Positions 19,496 through 28,193 of a stretch of 42,833 nt of DNA are shown here, in pieces. Under the pieces are notes generated by a model. It worked only from the letters and a program-made list of their open reading frames with translations. It ran no database searches and was not told the origin of the DNA. This stretch comes from Betaproteobacteria bacterium UBA2293. Lineage in GTDB: Bacteria; Pseudomonadota; Gammaproteobacteria; Burkholderiales; Rhodocyclaceae. A program made the translations under genes and the position numbers. Position 1 is the first letter of the stretch. Each line of letters begins with the position of its first letter. The stretch spans positions 1-42,833 of the forward strand of contig DDWF01000134.1 in the NCBI GenBank assembly GCA_002345845.1. The letters are read 5' to 3'.

Positions 19496-19517
19496 AAAGC
19501 CCGGCGAACCGGGCTTT
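19496..19517 (-). terminator. Rho-independent terminator of the cold-shock gene
   Basis: A 9-bp perfect stem (AAAGCCCGG / CCGGGCTTT) closes a 4-base loop. On the minus strand the stem leads directly into five T (complement of 19494-19498). It lies about 22 bases after the cold-shock protein stop and separates it from hisG. Confidence 0.85.
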
Positions 19518-19539
19518 CGATACAGGCGTATCTGCTAGC

Positions 19540-19746
19540 TTATTCAGCCGGGCGGATATTGGCAGCCTGCTTGCCCTTCGGGCCATTGACGACATCGAAG
19601 GTCACCTTCTGGTTCTCGGCCAGGGTCTTGAAACCGTTGCCTTGAATAGCGGAGAAGTGAGCGAAGAGGTCTTCACCACCTTCGGACGGGGAGATAAAGC
19701 CAAAACCCTTGGCGTCGTTAAACCACTTGACGGTACCATTTGCCAT
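19540..19746 (-). CDS. Cold-shock protein (CspA family)
   Basis: This 68-residue single cold-shock domain protein is a nucleic-acid-binding beta-barrel that melts RNA structure. RNP1 is seen as [11 protein letters not shown] and RNP2 as DLFAHFSAI, after the usual start [17 protein letters not shown] 19744-19746 gives the standard start; a second ATG three codons upstream is less likely. AAGGA just upstream (about 19754-19758) is the ribosome site. The 236-base space to murA leaves room for a long structured leader, as in cspA genes, but no cold-box could be confirmed. The gene is set between murA and hisG and is insulated by hairpins on both sides. Confidence 0.95.
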   Translation of the reverse strand: MANGTVKWFNDAKGFGFISPSEGGEDLFAHFSAIQGNGFKTLAENQKVTFDVVNGPKGKQAANIRPAE

Positions 19747-19943
19747 TGCATGCATCCTTGGAAAAAATTAAATAAACACGAGAACCAAGACCGAGGAGCT
19801 GACAAACCGATTACGGTGCAGGAACAACACACTGCCTGGAAATCCCGAGGCTCAGAGTATGGGGCAGTCGGGCTGGAACGCAAAGACCTTTTTTCCCTTT
19901 TTTTCATTCTCGGTCGCAAAAGGGGCGATTTCATCGGTGAAAC

Positions 19944-19975
19944 AACAGCCGGTGGCACGTGCCAAACCGGCTGTT
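19944..19975 (-). terminator. Hairpin after murA
   Basis: A long inverted repeat (AACAGCCGGT / ACCGGCTGTT) encloses the palindrome GGCACGTGCC, so nearly all 32 bases can pair. It starts 8 bases after the murA stop. The downstream minus-strand sequence has only a loose T-rich stretch, so termination may be partial. Confidence 0.65.
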
Positions 19976-19982
19976 TCAAAGC

Positions 19983-21474
<1,492 letters not shown>

Positions 21475-21479
21475 GGGGT

Positions 21480-22232
21480 TCAGCCTCTGAGTTTCCAGCC
21501 GCGCTTGAGAAGTTGCAGTGTCAGCCCGGTGACGGCGGCAAAGCAGGCGAAGACGGCGCCAAAACTGACCAGTGGCGACACGTCGGAGACGCCGAAAAAG
21601 CCGTAGCGGAAGCCGTCGATCATGTAAAAGACGGGATTGTAATGCGACACGCCCTGCCAGAACGGGGGCAAGGTATAAATCGAGTAGAAGACGCCGGAGA
21701 GCATGGTCAGCGGCATGATCAGGAAATTCTGGAAAGCCGCCAACTGGTCGAACTTCTCCACCCAGATGCCAGCGATCATACCCAGAGCGCCGAACAGCGC
21801 GCCGCTGATGACAGCGAAAGCGATGATCCATAACGGCGCCACGACCTGCAGGTCAACGAACCAGACGGTGGCCAACAACACGCCGACGCCGACCATCAGA
21901 CCGCGCGCCATGGCCGCCAGCACATAAGCGGCGAAAAAGGCGCTGTAGGGAATCGGCGGCAGCAGCACGAAGACGATGGAGCCGGTGATCTTGGCCTGGA
22001 TCAGGCTGGACGAGGAGTTGGCGAAGGCGTTTTGCAGTACCTGCATCATCACCAGCCCGGGAACCAGGAAGCTGGTGTAGGACACACCATGGACGCGCAC
22101 ATGATCCTCCAGCACGTGACCGAAGATCAGTAAGTACAACATAGCCGTCAACACCGGCGCAGCCACGGTCTGAAAGGCGACCTTCCAGAAACGCAGCATT
22201 TCCTTTTCGAACAGGGTCCAGAAACCGATCAT
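21480..22232 (-). CDS. yadH: ABC-2 type transporter permease (YadH-like)
   Basis: This 250-residue inner-membrane protein has six predicted spans and matches the ABC-2 exporter permease family. Signatures are VSYTSFLVPGLVMMQVLQNA, FVLLPPIPYSAFFAAYVLAA, EKFDQLAAFQNFLIMPLTML and SGVFYSIYTLPPFW. YadGH-type exporters are conserved but their substrate is unknown. ATG 22230-22232 overlaps the ATPase gene stop by 4 bases. Positioned after the mla genes, it may be cotranscribed with them, which suggests an envelope role, but that is inference from location. Confidence 0.9.
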   Translation of the reverse strand: MIGFWTLFEKEMLRFWKVAFQTVAAPVLTAMLYLLIFGHVLEDHVRVHGVSYTSFLVPGLVMMQVLQNAFANSSSSLIQAKITGSIVFVLLPPIPYSAFFAAYVLAAMARGLMVGVGVLLATVWFVDLQVVAPLWIIAFAVISGALFGALGMIAGIWVEKFDQLAAFQNFLIMPLTMLSGVFYSIYTLPPFWQGVSHYNPVFYMIDGFRYGFFGVSDVSPLVSFGAVFACFAAVTGLTLQLLKRGWKLRG

Positions 22233-22948
22233 GCCCGCATCGTCCGCATGAACACCTCTTCCAGCGAGGCGCCGGGATGCTCGGCCATCAGGTTGGCCGT
22301 GGTATCGAGTGCCACCACCCGGCCCTGTTTCATCAGCGCGATACGATTGCACAGCGCCTCGGCTTCCTCCAGATAATGCGTGGTCAGGATAATGGTATGA
22401 CCTTCGCCGTTCAGGCGCCGGATGAACTGCCACAGACCCTGTCGCAATTCGACGTCGACGCCGGCCGTCGGCTCATCGAGCACCATGACTGGCGGCTTGT
22501 GCACCAGTGCCTGGGCGACCAGCACGCGCCGTTTCATGCCGCCCGACAGGCGGCGCATGTTGGTTTCCGCCTTGCTCGTCAGATCGAGGTTGGCGAGGAT
22601 TTCGTCAATCCAGTCGTCGTTCTTGCGGATACCAAAATAACCGGACTGGATGCGCAGCGTCTCACGCACATTGAAGAAAGGATCGAAGACCAGCTCCTGC
22701 GGCACCACGCCCAGCCGGCGGCGGGCTTCGCGGAAGTCGGCGATGACGTCATAACCCATGACCTTCAACGAACCGGAATCCGGACGGAGCAGACCGGCCA
22801 GCGTTGAAATCAGCGTCGTCTTGCCAGCACCGTTCGGCCCCAGCAGGCCGAAGAACTCGCCTTCGCCAATTTCGAGCGAGACCCCGGCCAGTGCTTTCAG
22901 CGAACCGAAATGCTTGACGACGTCGACAATGGAAACAGCGGCAGTCAT
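22229..22948 (-). CDS. yadG: ABC transporter ATP-binding protein (YadG-like)
   Basis: This 239-residue ABC ATPase shows Walker A GPNGAGKTT, a Q-loop near GVVPQELVFDPFFNVRETLR, signature LSGGMKRRVLVAQALVH, Walker B VMVLDEPTAGVD and the H-loop TTHYLEEAE. It drives the permease encoded by the next, overlapping gene. The single-domain form and partner order fit YadG/YadH. It begins 9 bases after the mlaB stop. Confidence 0.93.
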   Translation of the reverse strand: MTAAVSIVDVVKHFGSLKALAGVSLEIGEGEFFGLLGPNGAGKTTLISTLAGLLRPDSGSLKVMGYDVIADFREARRRLGVVPQELVFDPFFNVRETLRIQSGYFGIRKNDDWIDEILANLDLTSKAETNMRRLSGGMKRRVLVAQALVHKPPVMVLDEPTAGVDVELRQGLWQFIRRLNGEGHTIILTTHYLEEAEALCNRIALMKQGRVVALDTTANLMAEHPGASLEEVFMRTMRA

Positions 22949-22957
22949 GGAAACCCC

Positions 22958-23239
22958 TCAGGCGAGGGGCAGCAATTCGCTGACGCCGTACAGCTCGGCC
23001 AGCGAGACAACGCCCGCCGGGATATTGACAAAGCTCACCGTAGCTTGCGCCTTCGCCGCTGCACGCAGCCAGCCAAGCATGACCACGATGGCCGACGAAT
23101 CTGCCTCGCTGACGCCGGAAAAATCGAATACCTGTTCGCCCGGCTGCAGGGCGGCGCAACCCGCTTCGAGCAGGCGGCGCGAGTTGTCCATGGTCAGCGG
23201 TGCGCTGACCAGCAAGCGCCCGGCACTGCGTTCGATCAT
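22958..23239 (-). CDS. mlaB: STAS-domain protein, MlaB
   Basis: This 93-residue STAS protein is the cytoplasmic regulatory subunit of the MlaFEDB phospholipid transporter. It shows LTMDNSRRLLEAG, QVFDFSGVSEADSSAIVVML with the STAS serine loop, and AELYGVSELLPL at the end. The length matches E. coli MlaB (about 97). The ATG overlaps the mlaC stop by 4 bases (ATGA). Sequence identity in this family is low, so the name relies partly on context. Confidence 0.9.
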   Translation of the reverse strand: MIERSAGRLLVSAPLTMDNSRRLLEAGCAALQPGEQVFDFSGVSEADSSAIVVMLGWLRAAAKAQATVSFVNIPAGVVSLAELYGVSELLPLA

Positions 23240-23868
23240 TTTTTCTCGACCTTGGCCTGGCCTGCTTCCAGCGAACGGTTCTTGGTGGCGATGGAGGCGA
23301 TAAGACCGTCGACGCCGCCAGCGCGGACTTCCTGAGAGAACTGGTCACGGTAGTTGGTGACCAGGCTGATGCCGGCAACCGTTACGTCATAGACTTTCCA
23401 ACTGCCATCGCGGAGCTCCAGGCTGTAGTCGAGCTGGACCGGCTTGCTGCCCGGCTGCTGGACTTCGGTACGCACCAGCACATCGGTTTCCTCGGGCTTC
23501 ATGCGGAAAGGCTTGTAGATCACCTTCTGGTTGCGATAGCCGGTCAACGCATTGGCGTAAGTGCGGACCAGCAAGGTCTTGAACTCAGTGGCCAGTTGCT
23601 GCTGCTGTTGCGGCGTAGCCCGGCGCCAGTCCTTGCCCACGGCGAGGGCTGTCATGCGCAGGAAATTGAAGTGCGGCAGGACCTTCTGATCCACCAGATC
23701 GATGACCTTGGAGGTACTGCCGTTCTGGATTTCGCGATCCTTGCGGATAACCTCGAGCACTTCCTCGGTGACCTGCTGAACAAGATCGTTGGGTGCCTGC
23801 TGGGCGAGAACCGGCAGGGAGAGGCAGGCGGCAACGGCCAGGGCGAGCAGCTTTTTCATCATGGACAT
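23236..23868 (-). CDS. mlaC: Periplasmic phospholipid-binding protein MlaC
   Basis: MlaC ferries phospholipid across the periplasm between the outer-membrane MlaA and the inner-membrane MlaFEDB complex. The 210-residue protein has a signal peptide (about 1-22, ending VLAQ). Family motifs are KVLPHFNFLRMTALAVGKDW, TPQQQQQLATEFKTLLVRTY, WKVYDVTVAGISLVTNYRDQ and FSQEVRAGGVDGLI. The tail is Lys-rich. It starts 15 bases after the mlaA stop. Confidence 0.95.
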   Translation of the reverse strand: MSMMKKLLALAVAACLSLPVLAQQAPNDLVQQVTEEVLEVIRKDREIQNGSTSKVIDLVDQKVLPHFNFLRMTALAVGKDWRRATPQQQQQLATEFKTLLVRTYANALTGYRNQKVIYKPFRMKPEETDVLVRTEVQQPGSKPVQLDYSLELRDGSWKVYDVTVAGISLVTNYRDQFSQEVRAGGVDGLIASIATKNRSLEAGQAKVEKK

Positions 23869-23883
23869 GGGGGTTCGCTGAAA

Positions 23884-24606
23884 TCAGTAGTCGTCATCGA
23901 GTCGCGGCGGGCGACCATCGTGAATCTGGTTGAGGCGGCGCTGCAGATAAGCGTCGCGAATATAAGCGTATTTATCGAGCGCCGCTTCCTCGACCACCCG
24001 GTCGGAAGGCAGCAGGCTGGCGCGGATATCGACGAAACGAACGATCGTCACCGCGTCGCGCACACCCGTGGGATCGAAGTAGCGCACCGGATCGGCAGCA
24101 TAGTCCACGGCCCAGCCGGCGGTATCGCGTAAAGTCCGCGGACCGAGGGCCGGCAGGAAGACGAAGCCGCCATCACCGACTCCCCAGACGGCCAGCGTCT
24201 GGCCAAAATCTTCGTCGTTGCGCTCCAGACCCAACTCGCTGGCGACGTCGAACAGACCGAAGATGCCGATGGTGGAGTTGATCAACAAGCGCCCGAAATC
24301 GACACCGGCATCTGCCACTTTGCCCTGCAGCGCATTATTGACGCCGACCCACAACATGCCGGTGTTGCCGAAGAAATTGCCGAACGCTGCCTTCACCGGC
24401 AGCGGCGTGACCCGGTCGTAGGCCTGCGCCACCGGCTTGGCGGCATATTTATCGACCACCTCATTGATTGCGAACATGCTGCGATTGAACCCTTCGTAGG
24501 GATCGCGCGGATTACCCTCGGCGAACGTGGCGCCGCCCGCGACGAGCAGGCCGGCAGCCAGCAGGGCGCGGCACGCCGGGACAATCGAGAGAGTCTTCCG
24601 CATCAT
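23884..24606 (-). CDS. mlaA: Outer-membrane phospholipid protein MlaA (VacJ), lacking a lipobox
   Basis: MlaA removes mislocalised phospholipid from the outer leaflet of the outer membrane and passes it to MlaC. The 240-residue protein shows DPYEGFNRSMFAINEVVDKY, RVTPLPVKAAFGNFFGN, LLINSTIGIFGLFDVASELG, DFGQTLAVWGVG and FVFLPALGPRTLRDT, all MlaA signatures. E. coli MlaA is a lipoprotein, but here the signal peptide (about 1-29, ending ATFA before EGNPRD) looks like a signal-peptidase I type. The only nearby Cys, in VPACRALL, precedes the hydrophobic core and is not in a lipobox. Anchoring may therefore be through the membrane-embedded fold alone. Confidence 0.93.
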   Translation of the reverse strand: MMRKTLSIVPACRALLAAGLLVAGGATFAEGNPRDPYEGFNRSMFAINEVVDKYAAKPVAQAYDRVTPLPVKAAFGNFFGNTGMLWVGVNNALQGKVADAGVDFGRLLINSTIGIFGLFDVASELGLERNDEDFGQTLAVWGVGDGGFVFLPALGPRTLRDTAGWAVDYAADPVRYFDPTGVRDAVTIVRFVDIRASLLPSDRVVEEAALDKYAYIRDAYLQRRLNQIHDGRPPRLDDDY

Positions 24607-25073
24607 TTGCTTTCCTGTCCTTCCGAAGCCTTGCTGAAGAGAAACTGGCTGATCAATTTTTCCAGAACCACAGCCGATTGGGTTTTCGAAATTGTATCGC
24701 CAGGTTTCAGCATGGCCTCATCGCCGCCGACATCAAAGCCGACATATTGTTCGCCGAGCAGACCGGCCGTGTAGATGCCGGCGAAGGTATCGCGCGGGAA
24801 AACGTAACGGCCGTCGACATTCATCGTCACGACAGCCTCGTAGGTCACCGGATCGAAGGCGATTTCAGCCACCCGACCAACGACCACACCAGCACTCTTG
24901 ACCGGTCCGCGCACCTTGAGCCCGCCGATATTGTCGAACTTGGCCTGCAGCGTGTAAGTCTCTGACAGGTGTGCCGATGAGAGGTTGCCGACCTTGAGCG
25001 CCAGAAACATCAGCGAGGCAATGCCGATGGCGACGAAAATGCCGACCCAGAGGTCGAGAACGGTACGGTTCAT
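24603..25073 (-). CDS. mlaD: MCE-domain phospholipid transporter subunit MlaD
   Basis: MlaD is the hexameric MCE ring anchored in the inner membrane that hands lipid between MlaC and MlaE. The 156-residue protein has one N-terminal span (about 8-26, LWVGIFVAIGIASLMFLALK), then the MCE domain with FDNIGGLKVRGPVKSAGVVV, VNMDGRYVFPRDTFAGIYTA and GLLGEQYVGFDVGGDE. The tail includes KTQSAVVLEKLISQF. It overlaps mlaE and mlaA by 4 bases each. Confidence 0.96.
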   Translation of the reverse strand: MNRTVLDLWVGIFVAIGIASLMFLALKVGNLSSAHLSETYTLQAKFDNIGGLKVRGPVKSAGVVVGRVAEIAFDPVTYEAVVTMNVDGRYVFPRDTFAGIYTAGLLGEQYVGFDVGGDEAMLKPGDTISKTQSAVVLEKLISQFLFSKASEGQESK

Positions 25074-25864
25074 GAAGTTCCCCGGAACATGAACGAAGTC
25101 AGGACGAAATCCAGCGCCAGAATGGCCAGCGCCGAGGTCACCACGGTACGCGTGATGGCCCGCGACACGCCCTCGGCGGTCGGTACGGAATCGTAGCCTT
25201 CGAAAACGGCAATCAGCGAAACCGCGATGCCAAACACAAAACTTTTGATCACACCATTGACGATGTCATAACGAAAATCGACACCGGCCTGCATCTGCGC
25301 CCAGAACGCCCCCTCATCGACACCGATGAAGACGACGCCGATCAGCCAGCCGCCGAGCACGCCCATGGCCGAGAACAGTGCCGCCAGAAGTGGCATGGCG
25401 ATGACGCCACCCCAGAAGCGCGGAGCGACAACGCGGGCGATCGGATTGACCGCCATCATGTCCATCGCCTTCAACTGCTCGGTCGCCTTCATCAGGCCGA
25501 TTTCGGCGGTGATCGAAGAACCGGCGCGCGAGGCGAACAACAACCCGGCGACCACCGGACCGAGTTCGCGAACCAGTGACAAGGCCACCAGAATGCCGAG
25601 CGCCTCGGTCGACCCATAGCGCTGCAGCGTTTCGTACCCCTGCAGCCCGAGCACCAGACCGACAAACAGGCCGGACACGGAGATGATCAGCAGCGACAGC
25701 ACACCACTGAAATAAACTTCGCGCGCAATCAGTTGTGGACGCCTGAACAAGGTTCCGGAAAAGCTCAGGATGGCGAACAGGAAGCGGGAGGCAAAACCCA
25801 GACGCCAGATGCGATCGATGACGGAATGGCCGAGTTTGCGCAGGAGCGCGACGGGATCAACCAT
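25070..25864 (-). CDS. mlaE: Phospholipid ABC transporter permease MlaE
   Basis: MlaE is the integral permease of the MlaFEDB complex. The 264-residue protein has about five spans and the signatures LVLGLQGYETLQRYGSTEAL, LGPVVAGLLFASRAGSSITA, EIGLMKATEQLKAMDMMAVN and IARVVAPRFWGGVIAMPLL. It overlaps mlaF by 8 bases and mlaD by 4 bases, so the core is one tightly coupled unit. Confidence 0.97.
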   Translation of the reverse strand: MVDPVALLRKLGHSVIDRIWRLGFASRFLFAILSFSGTLFRRPQLIAREVYFSGVLSLLIISVSGLFVGLVLGLQGYETLQRYGSTEALGILVALSLVRELGPVVAGLLFASRAGSSITAEIGLMKATEQLKAMDMMAVNPIARVVAPRFWGGVIAMPLLAALFSAMGVLGGWLIGVVFIGVDEGAFWAQMQAGVDFRYDIVNGVIKSFVFGIAVSLIAVFEGYDSVPTAEGVSRAITRTVVTSALAILALDFVLTSFMFRGTS

Positions 25865-26669
25865 GCGCCACTCCGGGAAGGAATTCGTCGCGCACCGACG
25901 GCGCCGGGTAATCGAAACTCACCGGGCCATCAACCTCAGCATGAATGAACTGGTGCACAAAGGGATCGCGCGAGGCACGCAGTTCGTCGGGCGTCCCCTC
26001 GGCGACGATCCGCCCGCCGGAGACGAAATAAACATAATCGACGATGAGCAGGGACTCCTGAACATCGTGGGTGACCATGATCGAGGTCGCGCCGAGGGCG
26101 TCGTTCAGCTTGCGGATCAACTGGCCGATGACGCCGAGCGCGATCGGATCGAGGCCGGCAAACGGTTCGTCGTACATGATCAACATCGGATCGAGGGCCA
26201 CCGCCCGGGCCAGCGACACCCGGCGCGCCATGCCGCCGGAAAGTTCGCCGGGCATCAGGCGATGCGCACCGCGCAGACCGACGGCGGCCAGCTTCATCAG
26301 CACCAGGTCGCGAATCATCGCTTCCGTCATGTCCGTGTGTTCGCGAATCGGAAAAGCGACGTTGTCGAATACCGACATGTCGGTGAACAACGCACCGAAC
26401 TGAAACAACATGCCCATCTCGCGGCGCAGGCGATACAGCTCGTCGTACGACATTTCCGAAACGCGGTGCTTGTCAAGGCGCACGCGGCCGCCGGTCGGCC
26501 GCAACTGACCACCGATGCAGCGCAGCAGCGTGGTCTTGCCACAGCCCGAGCCGCCCATGATGGCCACCACCTTGCCGCGCGGAATCTTCATGTTGATTCC
26601 TTGCAGCACCGGTCGCCCGTCATAGCTGAAATGCAGGTCTTCGATATCGACCAGGATGTCGTCCGACAA
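25857..26669 (-). CDS. mlaF: Phospholipid ABC transporter ATPase MlaF
   Basis: MlaF powers the MlaFEDB lipid transporter. The 270-residue ABC ATPase shows Walker A GGSGCGKTT, signature GELSGGMARRVSLARAVAL, Walker B LIMYDEPFAGLDPI and the H-loop MVTHDVQESL. The likely start is TTG 26667-26669, preceded by AAGGAAA (26675-26681 on the minus strand) at 5-base spacing. The C-terminal extension (about 245-270) is typical for MlaF, where it contacts MlaB. It is the first gene of the mla run and divergent from the sigma-54 regulator. TTAAAAT at about 26697-26703 may be part of its promoter. Confidence 0.95.
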   Translation of the reverse strand: MSDDILVDIEDLHFSYDGRPVLQGINMKIPRGKVVAIMGGSGCGKTTLLRCIGGQLRPTGGRVRLDKHRVSEMSYDELYRLRREMGMLFQFGALFTDMSVFDNVAFPIREHTDMTEAMIRDLVLMKLAAVGLRGAHRLMPGELSGGMARRVSLARAVALDPMLIMYDEPFAGLDPIALGVIGQLIRKLNDALGATSIMVTHDVQESLLIVDYVYFVSGGRIVAEGTPDELRASRDPFVHQFIHAEVDGPVSFDYPAPSVRDEFLPGVAHG

Positions 26670-26738
26670 GTCGCTTTCCTTGGAAAAAGTCGCCGGATTT
26701 TAACAGAAGCCCCGGCCAACCCCCGGAGGCGACAAGGC

Positions 26739-26744
26739 TATAAT
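26739..26744 (+). promoter_or_regulatory. Candidate -10 element for the sigma-54 response regulator gene
   Basis: A perfect TATAAT lies 30 bases before the proposed TTG start, preceded by GGC. No convincing -35 was found at 16-18 bases, so this is a partial promoter call. Confidence 0.4.
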
Positions 26745-26774
26745 CAGACAAATTTCATATGGAATGTTGCGTCC

Positions 26775-28193
26775 TTGTCTGCTGCCAAGCCCCTGCTGCT
26801 GATCGTCGACGACGACTCGCTGATCACCGAATCGCTCAGCTTCGCCTTCGCCCAGACCTTCGACGTGGTTACCAGCCATTCGCGGCCGCATGCCCTGAGC
26901 CTGCTCCGCCAACTCCGTCAGCCGCCGCAACTGGCTCTCGTCGACCTTGGCCTGCCACCCTTTCCGCACCGTCCTGACGAAGGCTTCGCGCTGATCGGCG
27001 ATCTGCTCGCCCTGGCGCCGGAGATGAAGATCATCGTCCTCAGCGGCCAGAATGACGCCGACAACGCCCGCCATGCCCGTACCCTCGGCGCCATCGACTT
27101 CGTTGGCAAGCCCTGCGACCCGGGGCACCTGGCCGCCTTGTTCACCCAGGCCATGGATTTCGCCGAGCCGCAACCGCCATCGCCACCCGCCGGCCTGATT
27201 GGCGACAGCCTGCCGATGCAACGCCTGCGCCTGCAACTGGGGCAGTATGCCGACCTCGATTTCCCCGTCCTCGTTGAAGGCGAATCGGGCAGCGGCAAGG
27301 ACATCGTCGCCAGCTACCACCTGCACCAGCTGACCAGCCGCCACGACAAGCCTTTTCTTGCCCTCAACTGTGCCGCCATCTCGCCGGCCCTGCTCGAGCC
27401 GACGCTGTTCGGCCATGCCCGCGGCGCGTTCACCGGCGCCACCGGCGCCAAATCCGGCTATTTCGAGGATGCCGACAGCGGCACCCTGTTTCTCGACGAA
27501 ATCGGCGAACTGCCGCTCGAACTGCAACCCAAGCTGCTGCGCGTACTGGAAAACGGCGAATACCAGCGCGTCGGCGAAACCCTGACACGCATCTCGACGG
27601 CGCGCATCATCGCTGCCACCAATCGCGACCTGCGCAAGGAAATCCGCGCCGGCCGTTTCCGCGCCGATCTCTACCACCGCCTGTCGGTCTTCTCCGTCGC
27701 CGTGCCCAGCCTGCGCGAAATGGGCGACGACCGCCTGCTCCTGCTCGAGCATTTCGCCCGCCTCTATGCCGACAAGGCGCAACGCCCAGTGTTCACGCTA
27801 AGCCCGGCCGCCCGCCAGCTATGGATGGCATACAGCTTCCCCGGCAATGTGCGCGAACTGCGCAACATCGTCATCCGCCTGGCCGCCAGCCACGCTGGCC
27901 AGGAAGTCGGGGCCGACCGCCTGCGCAGCGAGTTCGACAGCGAGGATGAGGTCACCAGCGGCGAGAGCCGCGGCCTGGCTGCCGATGACCTGGTTCAGGT
28001 ACGCCAGGCGGCGCGCCGCCATCTGGAAAACGCCGAAGTCCTCGACCTCGATGCCACCCTGGAACTATGGGAGCGCGGCTACATGGAAGCCGCCATTGAA
28101 CTGAGCGGCGGCAACATGAGCCGTGCCGCCCGTCGTCTCGGCATCAACCGCACCACGCTCTACAACCGCCTGGAAGGCCATAACCGCCGATGA
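26775..28193 (+). CDS. Sigma-54-dependent response regulator of the pilus island (PrsR-like receiver)
   Basis: This roughly 472-residue NtrC-family activator has a receiver domain (about 5-125, acidic pocket DDD 12-14, phosphoacceptor Asp57 in LVDLGLPP, Lys112 in VGKP), an AAA+ sigma-54 domain and a Fis-type helix-turn-helix ([19 protein letters not shown]). The AAA+ domain has Walker A GESGSGKD, the sigma-54 contact loop GAFTGA, and Walker [11 protein letters not shown]. No ATG or GTG is available in frame; TTG 26775-26777 directly before [13 protein letters not shown] is the best start. The receiver, with DLGLPP, EGF and [10 protein letters not shown], resembles PEP-CTERM PrsR regulators more than PilR. 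It overlaps mshM by 4 bases. It is the likely partner of the kinase at 40975-42687 and activator of the sigma-54 promoter at 42737, but this is inference. Confidence 0.88.
   Translation: MSAAKPLLLIVDDDSLITESLSFAFAQTFDVVTSHSRPHALSLLRQLRQPPQLALVDLGLPPFPHRPDEGFALIGDLLALAPEMKIIVLSGQNDADNARHARTLGAIDFVGKPCDPGHLAALFTQAMDFAEPQPPSPPAGLIGDSLPMQRLRLQLGQYADLDFPVLVEGESGSGKDIVASYHLHQLTSRHDKPFLALNCAAISPALLEPTLFGHARGAFTGATGAKSGYFEDADSGTLFLDEIGELPLELQPKLLRVLENGEYQRVGETLTRISTARIIAATNRDLRKEIRAGRFRADLYHRLSVFSVAVPSLREMGDDRLLLLEHFARLYADKAQRPVFTLSPAARQLWMAYSFPGNVRELRNIVIRLAASHAGQEVGADRLRSEFDSEDEVTSGESRGLAADDLVQVRQAARRHLENAEVLDLDATLELWERGYMEAAIELSGGNMSRAARRLGINRTTLYNRLEGHNRR

Noticed and set aside
25770..26774. Open frame extending the sigma-54 regulator more than 300 codons upstream
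   Set aside because: This part is antisense to mlaE/mlaF, and the receiver domain begins only after 26775.
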